DNA from: Halisarca cf. caerulea
Taxonomy: Eukaryota > Porifera > Demospongiae > Chondrillida > Halisarcidae
Assembly: GCA_963170055.1 (NCBI GenBank)
Contig: CAUJGJ010000040.1
Coordinates: forward strand, 667,401-731,400
Length of the DNA stretch: 64,000 nt
Direction: 5' to 3'
Made by a program: the position numbers and the translations under genes
The notes under the pieces: model-generated
What the model was told of the DNA's origin: nothing
The model's database searches: none
Seen by the model: the letters and a program-made list of their open reading frames with translations, nothing else
Shown here: in pieces, positions 1-11,400 of the stretch
Layout of the letters: each line of letters starts with the position of its first letter
How positions within the stretch are numbered: the stretch's first letter is position 1

Positions 1-812
1 CGATTAAATCGTCACGCCTAATACTAATTATCACGTTTTTCCCGTGTGACATCTTTCCTAGTATTCGAGATTTAAATTGTTGTACCATCAATAGAAAGGG
101 TTCTGGCCAACCAAGTTAGCAAATCGATCGTAGCAAACTGTAAACGGGCGCAGATCTGAAAGTGATCGAGCTTCCGAAGCTCTAGCTTGCCTCCATGTAC
201 GAAGGTGTATAAATTAGCCTCTCTATACTTGAGAACACGTGGTGTCATGTGACCAAGGGCTTGAGAAGAGCTCTTTTCCATAAGAAAGTTATGGCATAAA
301 ACGCGGAGATCTAAACCTCTACCTGTGTGCTTGAAACATTGACAGATGATCCTTTAAGGACTAAACTTGGAATTCTGATTAGGGGAAGATATTCGGCCTT
401 TCCTTTCAGTTTATGTCACGCCGTTTGTTGCCACAGCCGTCCTGTTGGACCAGAAAACCTTCGCCATAACAGCCGAGGAGTGGAGCAACATCTTCCCCTA
501 ATCAGGAAAGTAAGATTTGGATATGCCGCGTCTTCTGAACCGACGTTTGTGTTTAAACTCGGAGGTCTTCATCTCCGCGTTTTTGCGTATTTGTTCATTT
601 TGATATGGTTTAAGAAAAACGGTAATGCAACAGGTACAACGTGTTTTCGGCTCTTTAAGTTACACAGAATCAAAATACGAATGTTCAACTAACTATCTAG
701 ATGGTTTCTTGGAGTTTTAAACCTTTAACAAGAATAAACAAGGCGTTTGATTCGAGACATTCGGAAACGGCAGCCATTTTGTTTTATGGCAAAAAGTGCC
801 ATAACATACCTG
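1..812 (-). repeat. Rep-C TIR element, truncated by the window edge
   Basis: This is one of three copies of the same repeat; the others are at 20511-21385 and 42403-43274. The terminus at about 798-812 reads GCCATAACATACCTG and matches the ends of the other copies. The first 40 bases match, in reverse complement, the interior of the copy near 21290-21340. The short ORFs inside do not resemble known proteins, so I read it as a non-autonomous DNA element in reverse orientation. I could not assign a superfamily. Confidence 0.6.
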
Positions 813-2606
813 CGTTGTCTTTGAAGCTTGAAGACTATTGGTGATGATACATAAGTAGCTATGTTTCTTATGCTTAAAGAACAAATCCAATGAAAAGTCA
901 AACTAGAAATGTAAGCAAACTACATTGCATGATCAGTCCTTGCTTGAAAACAAATCCTAGGAACAAAAGGATTATAAGATCCCATCGGGTTTCATTGAAG
1001 TTCACGGATGGATAATTTTATGGATCCTTTCCTGCCGTGAAAACCATGAAGAATATTAGCCACAAGAATATTTTCTCACATATGCTAAGTGAAAAAATTC
1101 ACTGTCAGTGACACTTCAATGCAACTTTTACCTAGTACTTCAGACTGAACATCACAAGTAGGCACAATAGCTACAGGTATTGCTCCATAATCATAGATGT
1201 TTCTGAATGAGGGTTTCATCAAGAAACCTGTACTTTTTGTCTGTGCAGAAGCAATATTGTATACGCTGCTGAAGTACTCAACTTTGGGTTGTGCATATCT
1301 AATGACATTTCAACACTATTTGATTACATGGTCACTATGCAAACTAAAAGGTGACAAATTCCATTACACCCCAAATCCCCAAGTTCTGAAAAGTGTTACA
1401 ATGCTCCTATTGGCTTCCAATCATGTGACATACTTGTGACCATACATGCCAAACTAATTGTTTACAACCTGGGACAGATGGGTTGTCACTGTAAATTTGG
1501 TTCGGCCAGTAGTTTTGGTCCAGGTGGGTGCTTATCAATCCTAAACCCTTACCAACCCCTACCGCTAATGTCTCGATGGTTAGAGTTTGTATTAGAGAAA
1601 CACACATGCCAGACACAATATTACCCGAATCAAAATTGTCGTGACAGGGATTTGAGGTAATCTGTTTACATTTAGTGTACTTGAAAGCTTATAGTCATTC
1701 AGAATTTGTGCCACACAAGTGAATCGTGTTAGGAGACTAGCAAGGCAGACTTATGGTTAATAGTAAACGTCACCAACTTCAAAATGTCCAAAATTGGATG
1801 CAATTTTGCAGTTAGTGGTAGGTTCATAGCATTTGAAGGCTGAATTAGTACCTTTCATATTTAAATATGAGCTTAAACAGGGCTTACGTACCTTGTTCTT
1901 TGTTATCGCCAAATGGGTGCCAAGTAATATATAACATAATCTTTATTACTAAATTGCCAGTGTTAAATTTACGCACAATTCATGTAAATATTAGACTATG
2001 TCAAACCAAAATTTGGTTATTGGGTAATACTGCTATATGAAACATCGTATGATTTATTGTTTTCATTCAAATACACATCAAAATTATGGTATATAATGCA
2101 ACTAGTATACTTATCTATGCTAGGGAAGTCACTACTTTATTGCTTTTAGAAGTTATACTAGGCAAATAGGTGAAAACAATTGTATCTGATGTGTATATAG
2201 GGGTTCAATTTAATGTTCTCAAAACTGCTTACGCAAATCCCCAACATGCAGTTTAAGATTTGATTGCCAGGAACCAACTAACACTCTCTTGCTCGAGTAC
2301 TCCAAATTTACATAATACAACAATTCTGCATCCAGGTATGATCAGGTGTGAACAGAAAGTGTGCATAGGACTTTTGTAAATCTATGAATCTTCAGAAATT
2401 GTACAGCCAGCAATACAATAGATAACCTTAATGTACTATAATATATAGTAACACAAAAGTATATATAAATTATACGGGAATTCTTAATGGTGATTATATG
2501 CAAAAGGTAATCTACAAAATGATGTGTTCCACAAATCTTCAGCTGTAGCAGATACAGATCAATGCCTTGCAAGTGAGTTCAGTGTGTGGGGCAACTGTGC
2601 ACTAAA
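813..2606. other. no gene recognised
   Basis: This is an AT-rich stretch with only short unrelated ORFs of under 81 codons. I saw no domain-like translation, no convincing exon with flanking splice sites and no structured repeat. Confidence 0.5.
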
Positions 2607-3108
2607 TTAACCCTTTATGGCCTGAAGACCACTTTAGTGGCTCTCCTAGTAGTGGACGGTTCTTTGTCAAATTTATCATAGCGCTTCGATTATTATATTG
2701 TTCGATAGCTCACTTCAATTGTATTACTCTTGTATCAATTTTATACTGATATAACGTTGTACCATACGAATAAAAGGCTCTAAAGTAAAATATTATTATG
2801 CGAAAACGCCGATGTATGTCAAGAAATGTACGTATACGATGATTATACGAAATTATGCGGAGATAACCACAAAATATAATGGCCGCACCTCAATACAGAA
2901 GAGTTGAAGACGCACGGTTTTATCTTTGTGCGAACAATTTCGCATTGAAAGGCTTTAAGAAAGCTTCGAAAATGATTAAAAAGGCTTCTACCACAAATGC
3001 TGAAGGTAAATAAGAGTAAAAGTTGGGTAGCAAGGATAGAGCCACTAAAGTGGTCTTTAGGCCATAGCGGGTATGCGAAAATTTGTCACGCAGGCGTTAA
3101 AAGGTTAA
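2607..3108. mobile_element. piggyBac-like MITE (copy 1)
   Basis: The unit is bounded by TTAA at 2607-2610 and 3105-3108. The left end continues CCCTTTATGG, as in piggyBac-type termini, and the right end is AAAAGG before TTAA. Subterminal inverted repeats surround the palindrome-like motif CCACTTTAGTGG (left, about 2629-2652) and CCACTAAAGTGG (right, about 3042-3063). It is about 494 bp and has no transposase. A second copy of nearly the same length lies at 26072-26569. Confidence 0.6.
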
Positions 3109-3636
3109 GCTCATACTGTTTTACATGCAATATTTTGTGGTATACAGCATGAGGTAATCTGGAGCAGCCTGCCCACATTGCTGTACAAATATAGCAATGT
3201 TGGAATTTGTTGCTCCATGGCAACAATAGATCGGTAAAGTAAACAATTCCTTTACACATTCCACAAATACCCCACATTCAATCTCAGTACTGAAGTTGGT
3301 ATGGTGTAATCTAAGGTGGTTTATGTACATGTATTAAGGAACCTATTAGCTGCAGAGGGCTTTTCCCAGGGGATACATACAATAATTGTACCTTGTTGTA
3401 TGGCTGTGGTTAACATCAAAGGAGAAAAGTGTGCATTGTTTTTGGTAATTGCACACTTTTTTGACCTTTCCAACCACAAGTGTGCTTCATTTGTAATTGT
3501 CACCTATAAGCGCCTAGTGTTATGATAACAATTAACTTTCATCAATTACTCCCTGCTGTTTGCCAATGGACAAGTATGGGACAGGTACCTCTAGAACTGT
3601 AATTCGAAACCCCAACTAAGCGCCTACAACAAGTCA

Positions 3637-3749
3637 GTTATTGTATGACCAACTGTGCATTGGCTCTTTATTGCACTCGCCCTCGGGCGCTTCGCGCCCT
3701 CGGGACTCGAGCAATAAATACGCCAATACACAGTTGGTCATACAATAAC
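3637..3749. repeat. foldback hairpin with perfect 21-bp arms
   Basis: Positions 3637-3657 are perfectly complementary to 3729-3749. The loop is GC-rich, with CGCCCTCGGGCGC-like sequence, in an otherwise AT-rich region. A shorter hairpin with a similar CGCCCTCGG core lies at 11500-11591, so these may be members of one small foldback family. Confidence 0.65.
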
Positions 3750-3827
3750 TATTACTTATTAAGCCCATGCACATGGGTGTCACATGTTTGTCACATGAAA
3801 ATTGGGTTGTTGCTGCATGAACATTGG

Positions 3828-4130
3828 AACAAGTGATTCAAATTTGAAAAACTTGTGAGCTGTCTACAGGCTTAGAAACTCCAATCACTTTGAAATTGTT
3901 GCTACTGACAAAATTAACCCCTCGAAGAACTCTTCTACTTTAAAAGACTCTTTAATGATGAAATGAAGAGTAAACAAACAAAATTTATATCAAACTTGAG
4001 CCAAGAAATTGAGTACCGTCCTAATGTCCGCCATGTTGTTGACATATATATTATATATATATACATCGTCACGAATGCTTTGAACATTCCAGACACTTCT
4101 TAACAAAGTAAAATAATATAAGGGCTGCCA
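3828..4130 (+). repeat. Rep-A hairpin-ended element (diverged copy)
   Basis: The unit starts with a small foldback (AACAAGTGATTCAAATTTG) and continues through a GAAGAACTCTTCT motif and GTCCGCCATGTTGTTGACA. It then has a TA-rich tract and ends at ATATAAGGGCTGCC. The same order appears at 7097-7400, 15330-15606, 62112-62450 and, reversed, at 47173-47456. It is non-coding, and the superfamily is unknown to me. Confidence 0.6.
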
Positions 4131-4165
4131 AAAAGTGGTCCAAAAGGAACCAAAATTTGATTGTA

Positions 4166-5044
4166 TAAACCCTTTATCGTGGAACAAAAGTGCCGCGAAA
4201 AACATGTTATCCTGGAAAAGCCACTATAGTGGCTCAACTAGTAGTTGTGGGAGATCAGCGTATCTTAGCAAAATTTGTTCAAATTTTATATGCAGACTAC
4301 GTGTGGTGATAAGGGTACATGCCAGCAATTCAAGAGCTGTGGTGCACATTACAACGATGTTATAACTAATAGAAAATAAGGCAAAAAAAGAACTAAACTA
4401 CTGTGTTATGCGGCGATTATACGATGTTATGCGAAATTATGCAATGTTTTACGAAGAATTAGTTTCGTTGAAACAAGGTTCTTAGTGAAAACGAAGAATT
4501 ACAAGCTCTTGCACCTTGTTACTGCTTGCAACTGTACCTTTTTCGTATCCTCTGAAGAGTAATCCTTCGAAATAATGCCAAAAATGAAGATGAAATTTTA
4601 TCGTTCAACGGAACTCGCACCGAAATTTCCTTAATCGCTTTTTTAAGTGCCAAGGCTTTGCCTTCATTTGCTATTGAACGAACTACTCATTTAGGGCCTT
4701 TTTGGTACCCTGCAGTGGATTTGTGCTACTTCTGGAAGGCGAAAGTAAGCTGTTCAAACAGTGAATATTTTCACCTGTTGTCGGAACTTTTATACCATTA
4801 GATTTTGATCTATTCCAAGTTAGCATGTGAAAATGTGTTAAAGTTAAGTATTCATTCGTGTTTCTTGTAAGCTAAGTGTTATTTGTGCAGAAAGCAGTCG
4901 AATTTGCTTCGAAAATACTTGAAAAAATGGAGCCCCTATAGTGGCTTTTCCATGACTACGGTTAAGCAATTTCACCATTTAGCCCACAACAGGGATTGGT
5001 CACGCATGAGCCACTATAGTGGCTCATCCATGATAAAGGGTTAA
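4166..5044. mobile_element. piggyBac-like MITE, longer variant
   Basis: The left end reads TAAA then CCCTTTATCGTGG, and the right end reads CCATGATAAAGGG then TTAA (5041-5044). Both subterminal regions carry CCACTATAGTGG. The right-hand motif sits in a 20-bp perfect palindrome at 5007-5026. The left TTAA has decayed to TAAA. No transposase is present. Confidence 0.5.
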
Positions 5045-6150
5045 TGCTGGAAAGGCACACCTATGACCTACACCACTTGTTCCACTTTATCGCTCACCAA
5101 TGGATATGGCAAGGTTGATCAATCCCTTATCTTTCATTTCTAGGGAAGTTTGTTCACGCAGTAACACACAAGTCGATTGAAAGTCTTGCACTTCAGCTAC
5201 ACCTGATGCAGCAGACTTGTTACAATTGGGTGTGAAATTCTACACTCGTATGAGATACACACAAGTCTTGAGATCTATCTGTAAATTAAATGCAGTTTTA
5301 GGACATGCTACTTATTTAATCATCACTGTACATAGCAATTATAGAACAAGTAATTTGGGTAAAATACCCACGGGGCTTCTGCCCCTCGTCCTGAATAACT
5401 TTCGAATATTACGGTTTATCTCAGCAACAATGGCATAATGGCCTTCCTCTGCTGAATTTCTCTCGCTTACAACACATCAATCATTGCAGGAATCAAACAC
5501 ATAGTCATCACTTCAAACACTTCGGTAATGCAATGTGATTACATCACAGCTCATGTCACATGACTATCATGTGATAATCAACCTTTAGCTAGGCAAATAC
5601 TTCTTGCAAAATGCCATGTCGTCAAGTAAATCAGTGGATCAACGTAGGAAGCTTCTGTGTGTTTCATTGTAATCTATATTAAACGTGTCAACTTTTCATC
5701 GATGGGGATTTCAATGCCCCGAGTTTCCGAAGAGTTATCGCTGGGTATTTTAGTACTTTTTAGTTTTGTTGATTATCTTGCAAAACTATTTCAAGAAACA
5801 AACTCCCCATTGGTAGAATACTGGGTGGACTTACTCCATATTCTGTGTCTCTAGGCCTAAGTTTCAATTTACTTGAGAGGAATAACTGCTAAATATCGCT
5901 GCTCGGAAAAGCGGCGAGTATTCGAACAAGATGACAAATTTGGGTGAAATATAGATAAATGTATAGCTTAAATGTGTTCATACACTCTAAAACAAGAGAG
6001 AAAAAGGGAATTTGTTAGCAACAATATCGTTGACTCTTGGAACCCATTAAAGTATGAATGACATGTCCCACATGCAGCAGAGATAAACCATTGCCTGCTT
6101 AAACTCTTCTTTTCTTCCAGCAGCTATTATTATTCGCCCACTTCCTGTGC

Positions 6151-6152
<2 letters not shown>

Positions 6153-6189
<37 letters not shown>

Positions 6190-6209
6190 TATATATATAT
6201 ATATATATA

Positions 6210-6255
<46 letters not shown>
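6153..6255. repeat. (TA)n microsatellite
   Basis: A nearly pure TA dinucleotide run of about 100 bp, interrupted by AATTATA. Confidence 0.95.
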
Positions 6256-6511
6256 GGAATAGAGCATTACACTTCTGGAATTCATAATGAAAATATTATA
6301 TTAATAATATACTAATAACATAATAATATAATAAACTGGCGAGTGATTTACATTAACACTTTTTATGTGCAGACATGTAAATAGTCTATCTGTGTTTGCT
6401 GGCGCCTACATCTGCAACCCCAACCCACACAGTCACCTGCACAGTAAAGAATGAGACATGCAAATGTATTATATACATGAAGCATATTTGTGTTTGTGAA
6501 TGTGGACTTGT

Positions 6512-6513
<2 letters not shown>

Positions 6514-6576
<63 letters not shown>
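6514..6576. repeat. (TG)n microsatellite
   Basis: A pure TG dinucleotide run of about 63 bp. It generates a spurious Val-Cys ORF. Confidence 0.95.
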
Positions 6577-6578
<2 letters not shown>

Positions 6579-7096
6579 TGCTAATGCTCACTATTTGCCT
6601 GCATAAAGTCTGCAATTGAGTAGGAATTTGCACAATTTACTTAGTCCAAGTGTAATCTGCCTAGTTGTATTGTACTTCCTTGTTCCTTTTGAGTAATTTG
6701 CAAGTACATTAAATTCACTCACAAGGATAACTTTGCAGAAAACATTTCCAGTGCAACCAGAAATGTTTGTGGAAAGAATATTTCACAGTTTTGGACTTCC
6801 TTAAGGCATTGACGATTTTATTTGGCTGTTTTGTCCTACTTGGTTTATATTCCATTCATAGTCACAGCTACTGTGTGACCAGAAGTAAAATATCCACAAC
6901 TTTCAAAATGAACCTTCTGAGAGACTTCATATGAGGATGAAAGTTTCTCAAGAATTCCAGCTGAATAACGTTTAATTCTTGATTTCTTCTCAACCCTCTA
7001 GAGATATTTAGCTTACTACTATGTACTTAGAAAAACTTCTTCATAATTGCTTATTCACAAAACTCCAACTGCAGGAAAGTTAGCCTTTTTACAGAA

Positions 7097-7400
7097 ACAA
7101 GCAATTCGAGTTTAAAAAACTCGTGGGCCGCCTACAGCCCTCGAATCACTTGGGAATCGTCGTTATTGACTAAAATAAATCTTCGAAGAACTCTTCTGGT
7201 CGAAAAGACTCTTCACTGATAAAATCAGGAGCAAACGAATGAATTTTACCGAAATATAGCCAAAAGATTACGTACCGACTTCGCGTCCGCCATGTTGTTG
7301 ACATATATATATATATATATATATAGACATCCTTCCGGACGTTCTGGACACTTCCGGTGAAAGTGAAAACAATATAGGGCCGCCTTCCGGCGGCCCAAAA
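7097..7400 (+). repeat. Rep-A hairpin-ended element (well-preserved copy)
   Basis: The 5' part is a foldback: GCAATTCGAGTTT followed by a GGGCCGCC block and the return arm CTCGAATCACTTG. The middle has CGCCATGTTGTTGACA and a TA tract at 7304-7325. The 3' end, after ACTTCCGGTGAAAG, is a strong hairpin, GGGCCGCCTTCCGGCGGCCC (about 7377-7396). It has no ORF. Ending in a stable GC hairpin is unusual for a TIR-type MITE. Confidence 0.7.
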
Positions 7401-8058
7401 ATGACCCCATAATATATTGGCAGTACTAAATCAAACCTTCAATCCTTCAAACTAATATGCAATATTTCTGGTCATATGAGATATGGTTCTAAGAGAGCCA
7501 GTATTGCACAGAGACATGACTTTGTGATGCTTGCTGCTCAGAAAATCGTATAACATTCCACATACTTTGTTTATGCTGCACTATCATAGGTGTGCCAGAA
7601 AAAGGCTAGCACGGACTTAAAATGGCATTTGTGATATCTCTTATCTCCACATTTATTGCTCCTATCTATATCTATCTATCTGTTCCTATCTATAGCGATG
7701 ATTCATGAACGTCACCACTCCTGGTATGTAAACCACACAGACCAACATAACGTGATTTGACATGTCTATACATTAGTGTGGCAAGACTATCACAGTCCTA
7801 ATTGCGGTACTTAAAACTTGTCTATTCACACTTTTGGTCCTAGTGATGAAACGTAGGCATTATTATTCCTGGTATGTGAACTACTCAGACGAAAACATGC
7901 AAAGTATTTGGGCTACTCAGGTCATACACAATGTCATGCAATTTACACAGAATAGACCTGTTAGGAATCTCATACACATACAAAGCCAAGAAAGTGATAG
8001 ACGTACAGGCTGTCTTGGCAACAGCTACCAAACATATTACCTCCAGTTTTGAGGCTGG

Positions 8059-8065
8059 TATAAAA
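8059..8065 (+). promoter_or_regulatory. TATA box of the large VWD gene
   Basis: TATAAAA lies 100 bp upstream of the start codon at 8165. That spacing would put transcription start near 8090 and give a 5' UTR of about 75 nt. The ATG context is CACCATGA, a reasonable start context. Confidence 0.6.
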
Positions 8066-8164
8066 ACAGGTGCTGCCCGTGATGCAGCTGTTGTACCTTG
8101 TACAGACTGCAAGCAATATCAGTCTCAGTAGCTCAAGCGGGCAAGCCAGTCACAGTTGGACACC

Positions 8165-8234
8165 ATGAAGACCCATTCTGTGGGTCTGCTGCTCATTGTT
8201 GCAGTCTGTATCCTAGGGCACAGTACTGTAGCAG
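8165..8234 (+). CDS. exon 1: signal peptide
   Basis: It encodes MKTHSVGLLLIVAVCILG followed by HSTVA, a typical signal peptide with a basic start, hydrophobic core and small residues at the cleavage site. The exon ends in phase 1 at a GTATTT donor. The next base joins exon 2 at 11886 to give Gly-Gln-Cys. Confidence 0.8.
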
Positions 8235-8371
8235 GTATTTACAAATGCTTTAATCTGTCAGAATTATGTGTGTGTGCATGTGTTTGTTTGCATGCCTGTC
8301 TTTGTGGCGTCATTGGTGTCCCCTTCTGTGTGTGAGTGTGTGTGCGTGTGAGTGTGTGTGTGTGTGCATAT

Positions 8372-8420
<49 letters not shown>

Positions 8421-11400
8421 TGTGTGTGTGAAAATATCTATAGCATTTAATTGCACATTCATCTCAAACTCTAGCAGAGATATATACATGTAAATTTGCT
8501 TTTTTTAGCAAGCTATTATGGGTTGACTGTACAGCCCCCCACATTTGGTAGTTAGTTCGGTCAAACTCGATTTTTAATACGCCAGGTCGGATAAAAAATG
8601 GAATCACAATCTTAACATGATGGTTTTGCTTGATTCTTGGTCATTTTTAGGGGCTGCCTGTGGCAGCCCCTATATTGTTTTCATTTGGACTTCCGGTGTG
8701 TAACGCTCGTCCGATATATATATATATATATATATAATTATATATAATATGGATTTGAAGAAAAGTCTTATAATAGAGAATTTATATAATAGTAATAGAG
8801 AAGTATGAATTTATACAGGAATGAGTTATAGGAATTGTTTTGAAAACAATTGCCAAATATGGCAATTGTTTTCAAAACAATTGTCCAGTTACAATAAACA
8901 GTATGTTCAATGAATGTTCAGCTGTGCACTTACACTCCAATGCTTTGCAAGTGATTCGAGTGCGTGGGGCGGCAGCCCCCACGAGTTTTTAACTCGAATT
9001 ACTTGTTAGTTTTATAGGCAAGCTAATCGTAAATTTGTGACTGAAAACTTGTATGAAAACTTGAAGGCAAACTTGAAGCTTTTTGTGTGCTTTTAGAAGA
9101 ATTGCCACACGAAAGAATTCACGAAAGACTGAAAGAGTGACCCAAAATTGACCTAGAAATGGTTAAACAAAGGACAAAAGTGGAATTTATTGACGTTTCA
9201 ACACTTTTTGATATTCTTTAGATACAAAGAACGTGTACAAGGTGAATTCCACCAGAAAGGTGCTTCCACACAATTGCTGATAGTTGCATACTTATGTATC
9301 CTGGTTGGGGGCGTTTAACACTTAACATCAAAGGAAATTCCTGTGTACATTCTCCATGTACAGGGTCCAATTGCTATACTTTTTGACAGACTTTGATTTA
9401 TGTGATGTACTTGTTGACAGATTTTGATCAAAATTGATGTACTTTTTGACATACTTTGATTGTTCCAGCCACTTTGAGGCAAAGCTAAATTACCCTAATG
9501 GAGGCCATATATATTGAGCCAAGTTCGGTCTACAGCATGAAGATGCCCAAATATCAAGAAAATGTAATATTTTATAACAATTATACTAATTTAAAACACG
9601 CAATTCATGAATATTAATATTACTGTGCTCCCATATCACAAAATTCCGACCACAAACAGCATATATCTAGGCAGCTACAAACACAATTGAAAAGCACTTC
9701 TGAATATACATAATGAACTCAAAAATACAAGAAACAAGCATGAGTTTGCAGATGTATACTCAGCATAGTCTACAATGTTAGCAAGAAAGTTTGTCGAGAT
9801 TACAGGACATAAACCTGTCAAAGCTATCAAGAAAATTGATTGTACATCCTTGAAACACGACTTTTGCTTGTGGCTGCGCTTCTGCACCTGCGCTTCTACA
9901 GGTGAGAGGTGGTTGCTGCTGGCTTATACTGCTGCCTGCTCTACTGGGAGGCATGTTTTTGCTGTGAGGACTGTGGCAGCTTTCTTTTTCCTCTTCGATC
10001 TTATGAACAACATTGTTGAATTCCCCAGCTTTGTAAGAGTTGTGATCAGTAAGAATCTTTGAAACCGCCATTTGTTGCTCTTCAGATGTTCGCTTGTAAA
10101 CACGTACTCCGTCCACAGACTTGTGGCCAGTTCTTTGCAATATTTTTTTTTTCAGGTACTCCTGAATGGACTAAAGTAGATGTTCCCGTGGCTCGCAAGC
10201 TGTGATTAGTGACATTCTTCTTCATACTTGCATCTGCAAACATATTCTGAACCATTTTCGACAAAGTATGTCTTCAATGACTTGTGTTGTGTACCAGTGT
10301 CCTTCTGCAGAGAACTCCTTTACTGGGTGTAGGTAGAAGAAGTCATGTTGGGATGCTTGTGGAGGTATTTTGGACAGGTACAGATTGAGTACATGTACAT
10401 GGCAACGTGAGCCTGCTTGAGGATTTGCCAAAATAGGCACAACTTTGTTTCTTGAACAAGATGTGATTTCTTGCAGTCCTCCACAATGGTTCTTTGAACC
10501 CCCTTCAACATATTCATATCTTTCTGGATCCTGGAAATATTGTACTTGAGAAATCTGGAGAAATTTATGTTCTTCTCCACGTAAATGGAAGTTTTTTCCA
10601 TTTAAGTAAAATACGGCATTGAACAGACCTTTGGGTGTATCAATACCAAGAATCCCCTTTTTCCATAGTATGTCATCTTCCTCCGAGGATATGATGGGTG
10701 CTGACTTAGGTTTAGCACCAACTCCTTTCTCCTTCAACTGTCTGAATAGTCTATCGCAAGCAGACCAAAGACCACGATACACAGGATTTCTTTTATTCAT
10801 AAAATTGAAGCGTTCGTCAGATGGAGCCATGTGTCGATACAAACCTGCCAGCAGCATTATTAGCGTCTTTGGAGAATATTCCTGTCCACGTGTAGTACAG
10901 GTTCCTAGAATGAAACATGTTAGCCAGCGGCACAGTTCATTTTCGGCGTGAATTTCCTCCAATTTTGGACAAACGTTCTCGTGAGTGCTGTTGTAGTGCT
11001 TACGCCAAGCATTAAAATTTGAGAGAGCCCACTTTGTGTTCTTTCAAGTGTTCCGCGGAAAAAACTGAGTCATCCATTCTTCTACATCATCCGGTTCGTT
11101 GGCAAAACGGTTGCTTGGTAACTTCTCTTTACCAGAGTGCTCAGTCGGCAGCTGTACTTCAGTAGAACAGTCATTCGGCATCTGTTCTTCAGTAGAGCAG
11201 TCGGTCGGCAGCTGTTCTTCAGTAGAACAGTCGGTTGGCACATCCCTTCTTTTTCCTTCGACATAATCACAGTAGTGTAGCTCTCCCCTAAGAAATGGAT
11301 TGATGGATTGATCAAGTTCTTTGAGGAAAGCTTCCTCGGGTATGCAAGATTCGGGCAATAGCGGTACATCAAACTGATCGTCCATATTTTGCGATCGAGA

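Larger units (their letters stand above)
5045..8058. other. intergenic, repeats only
   Basis: No gene is recognised upstream of the large gene's TATA box. The stretch holds a hairpin-repeat end at about 5348-5400, long TA and TG microsatellites and a Rep-A copy. The remaining ORFs are short and featureless. Confidence 0.5.

Noticed and set aside
6396..6584. ORF ending in a long Cys-Val run
   Set aside because: Translation of the TG microsatellite; no domain or splice support.
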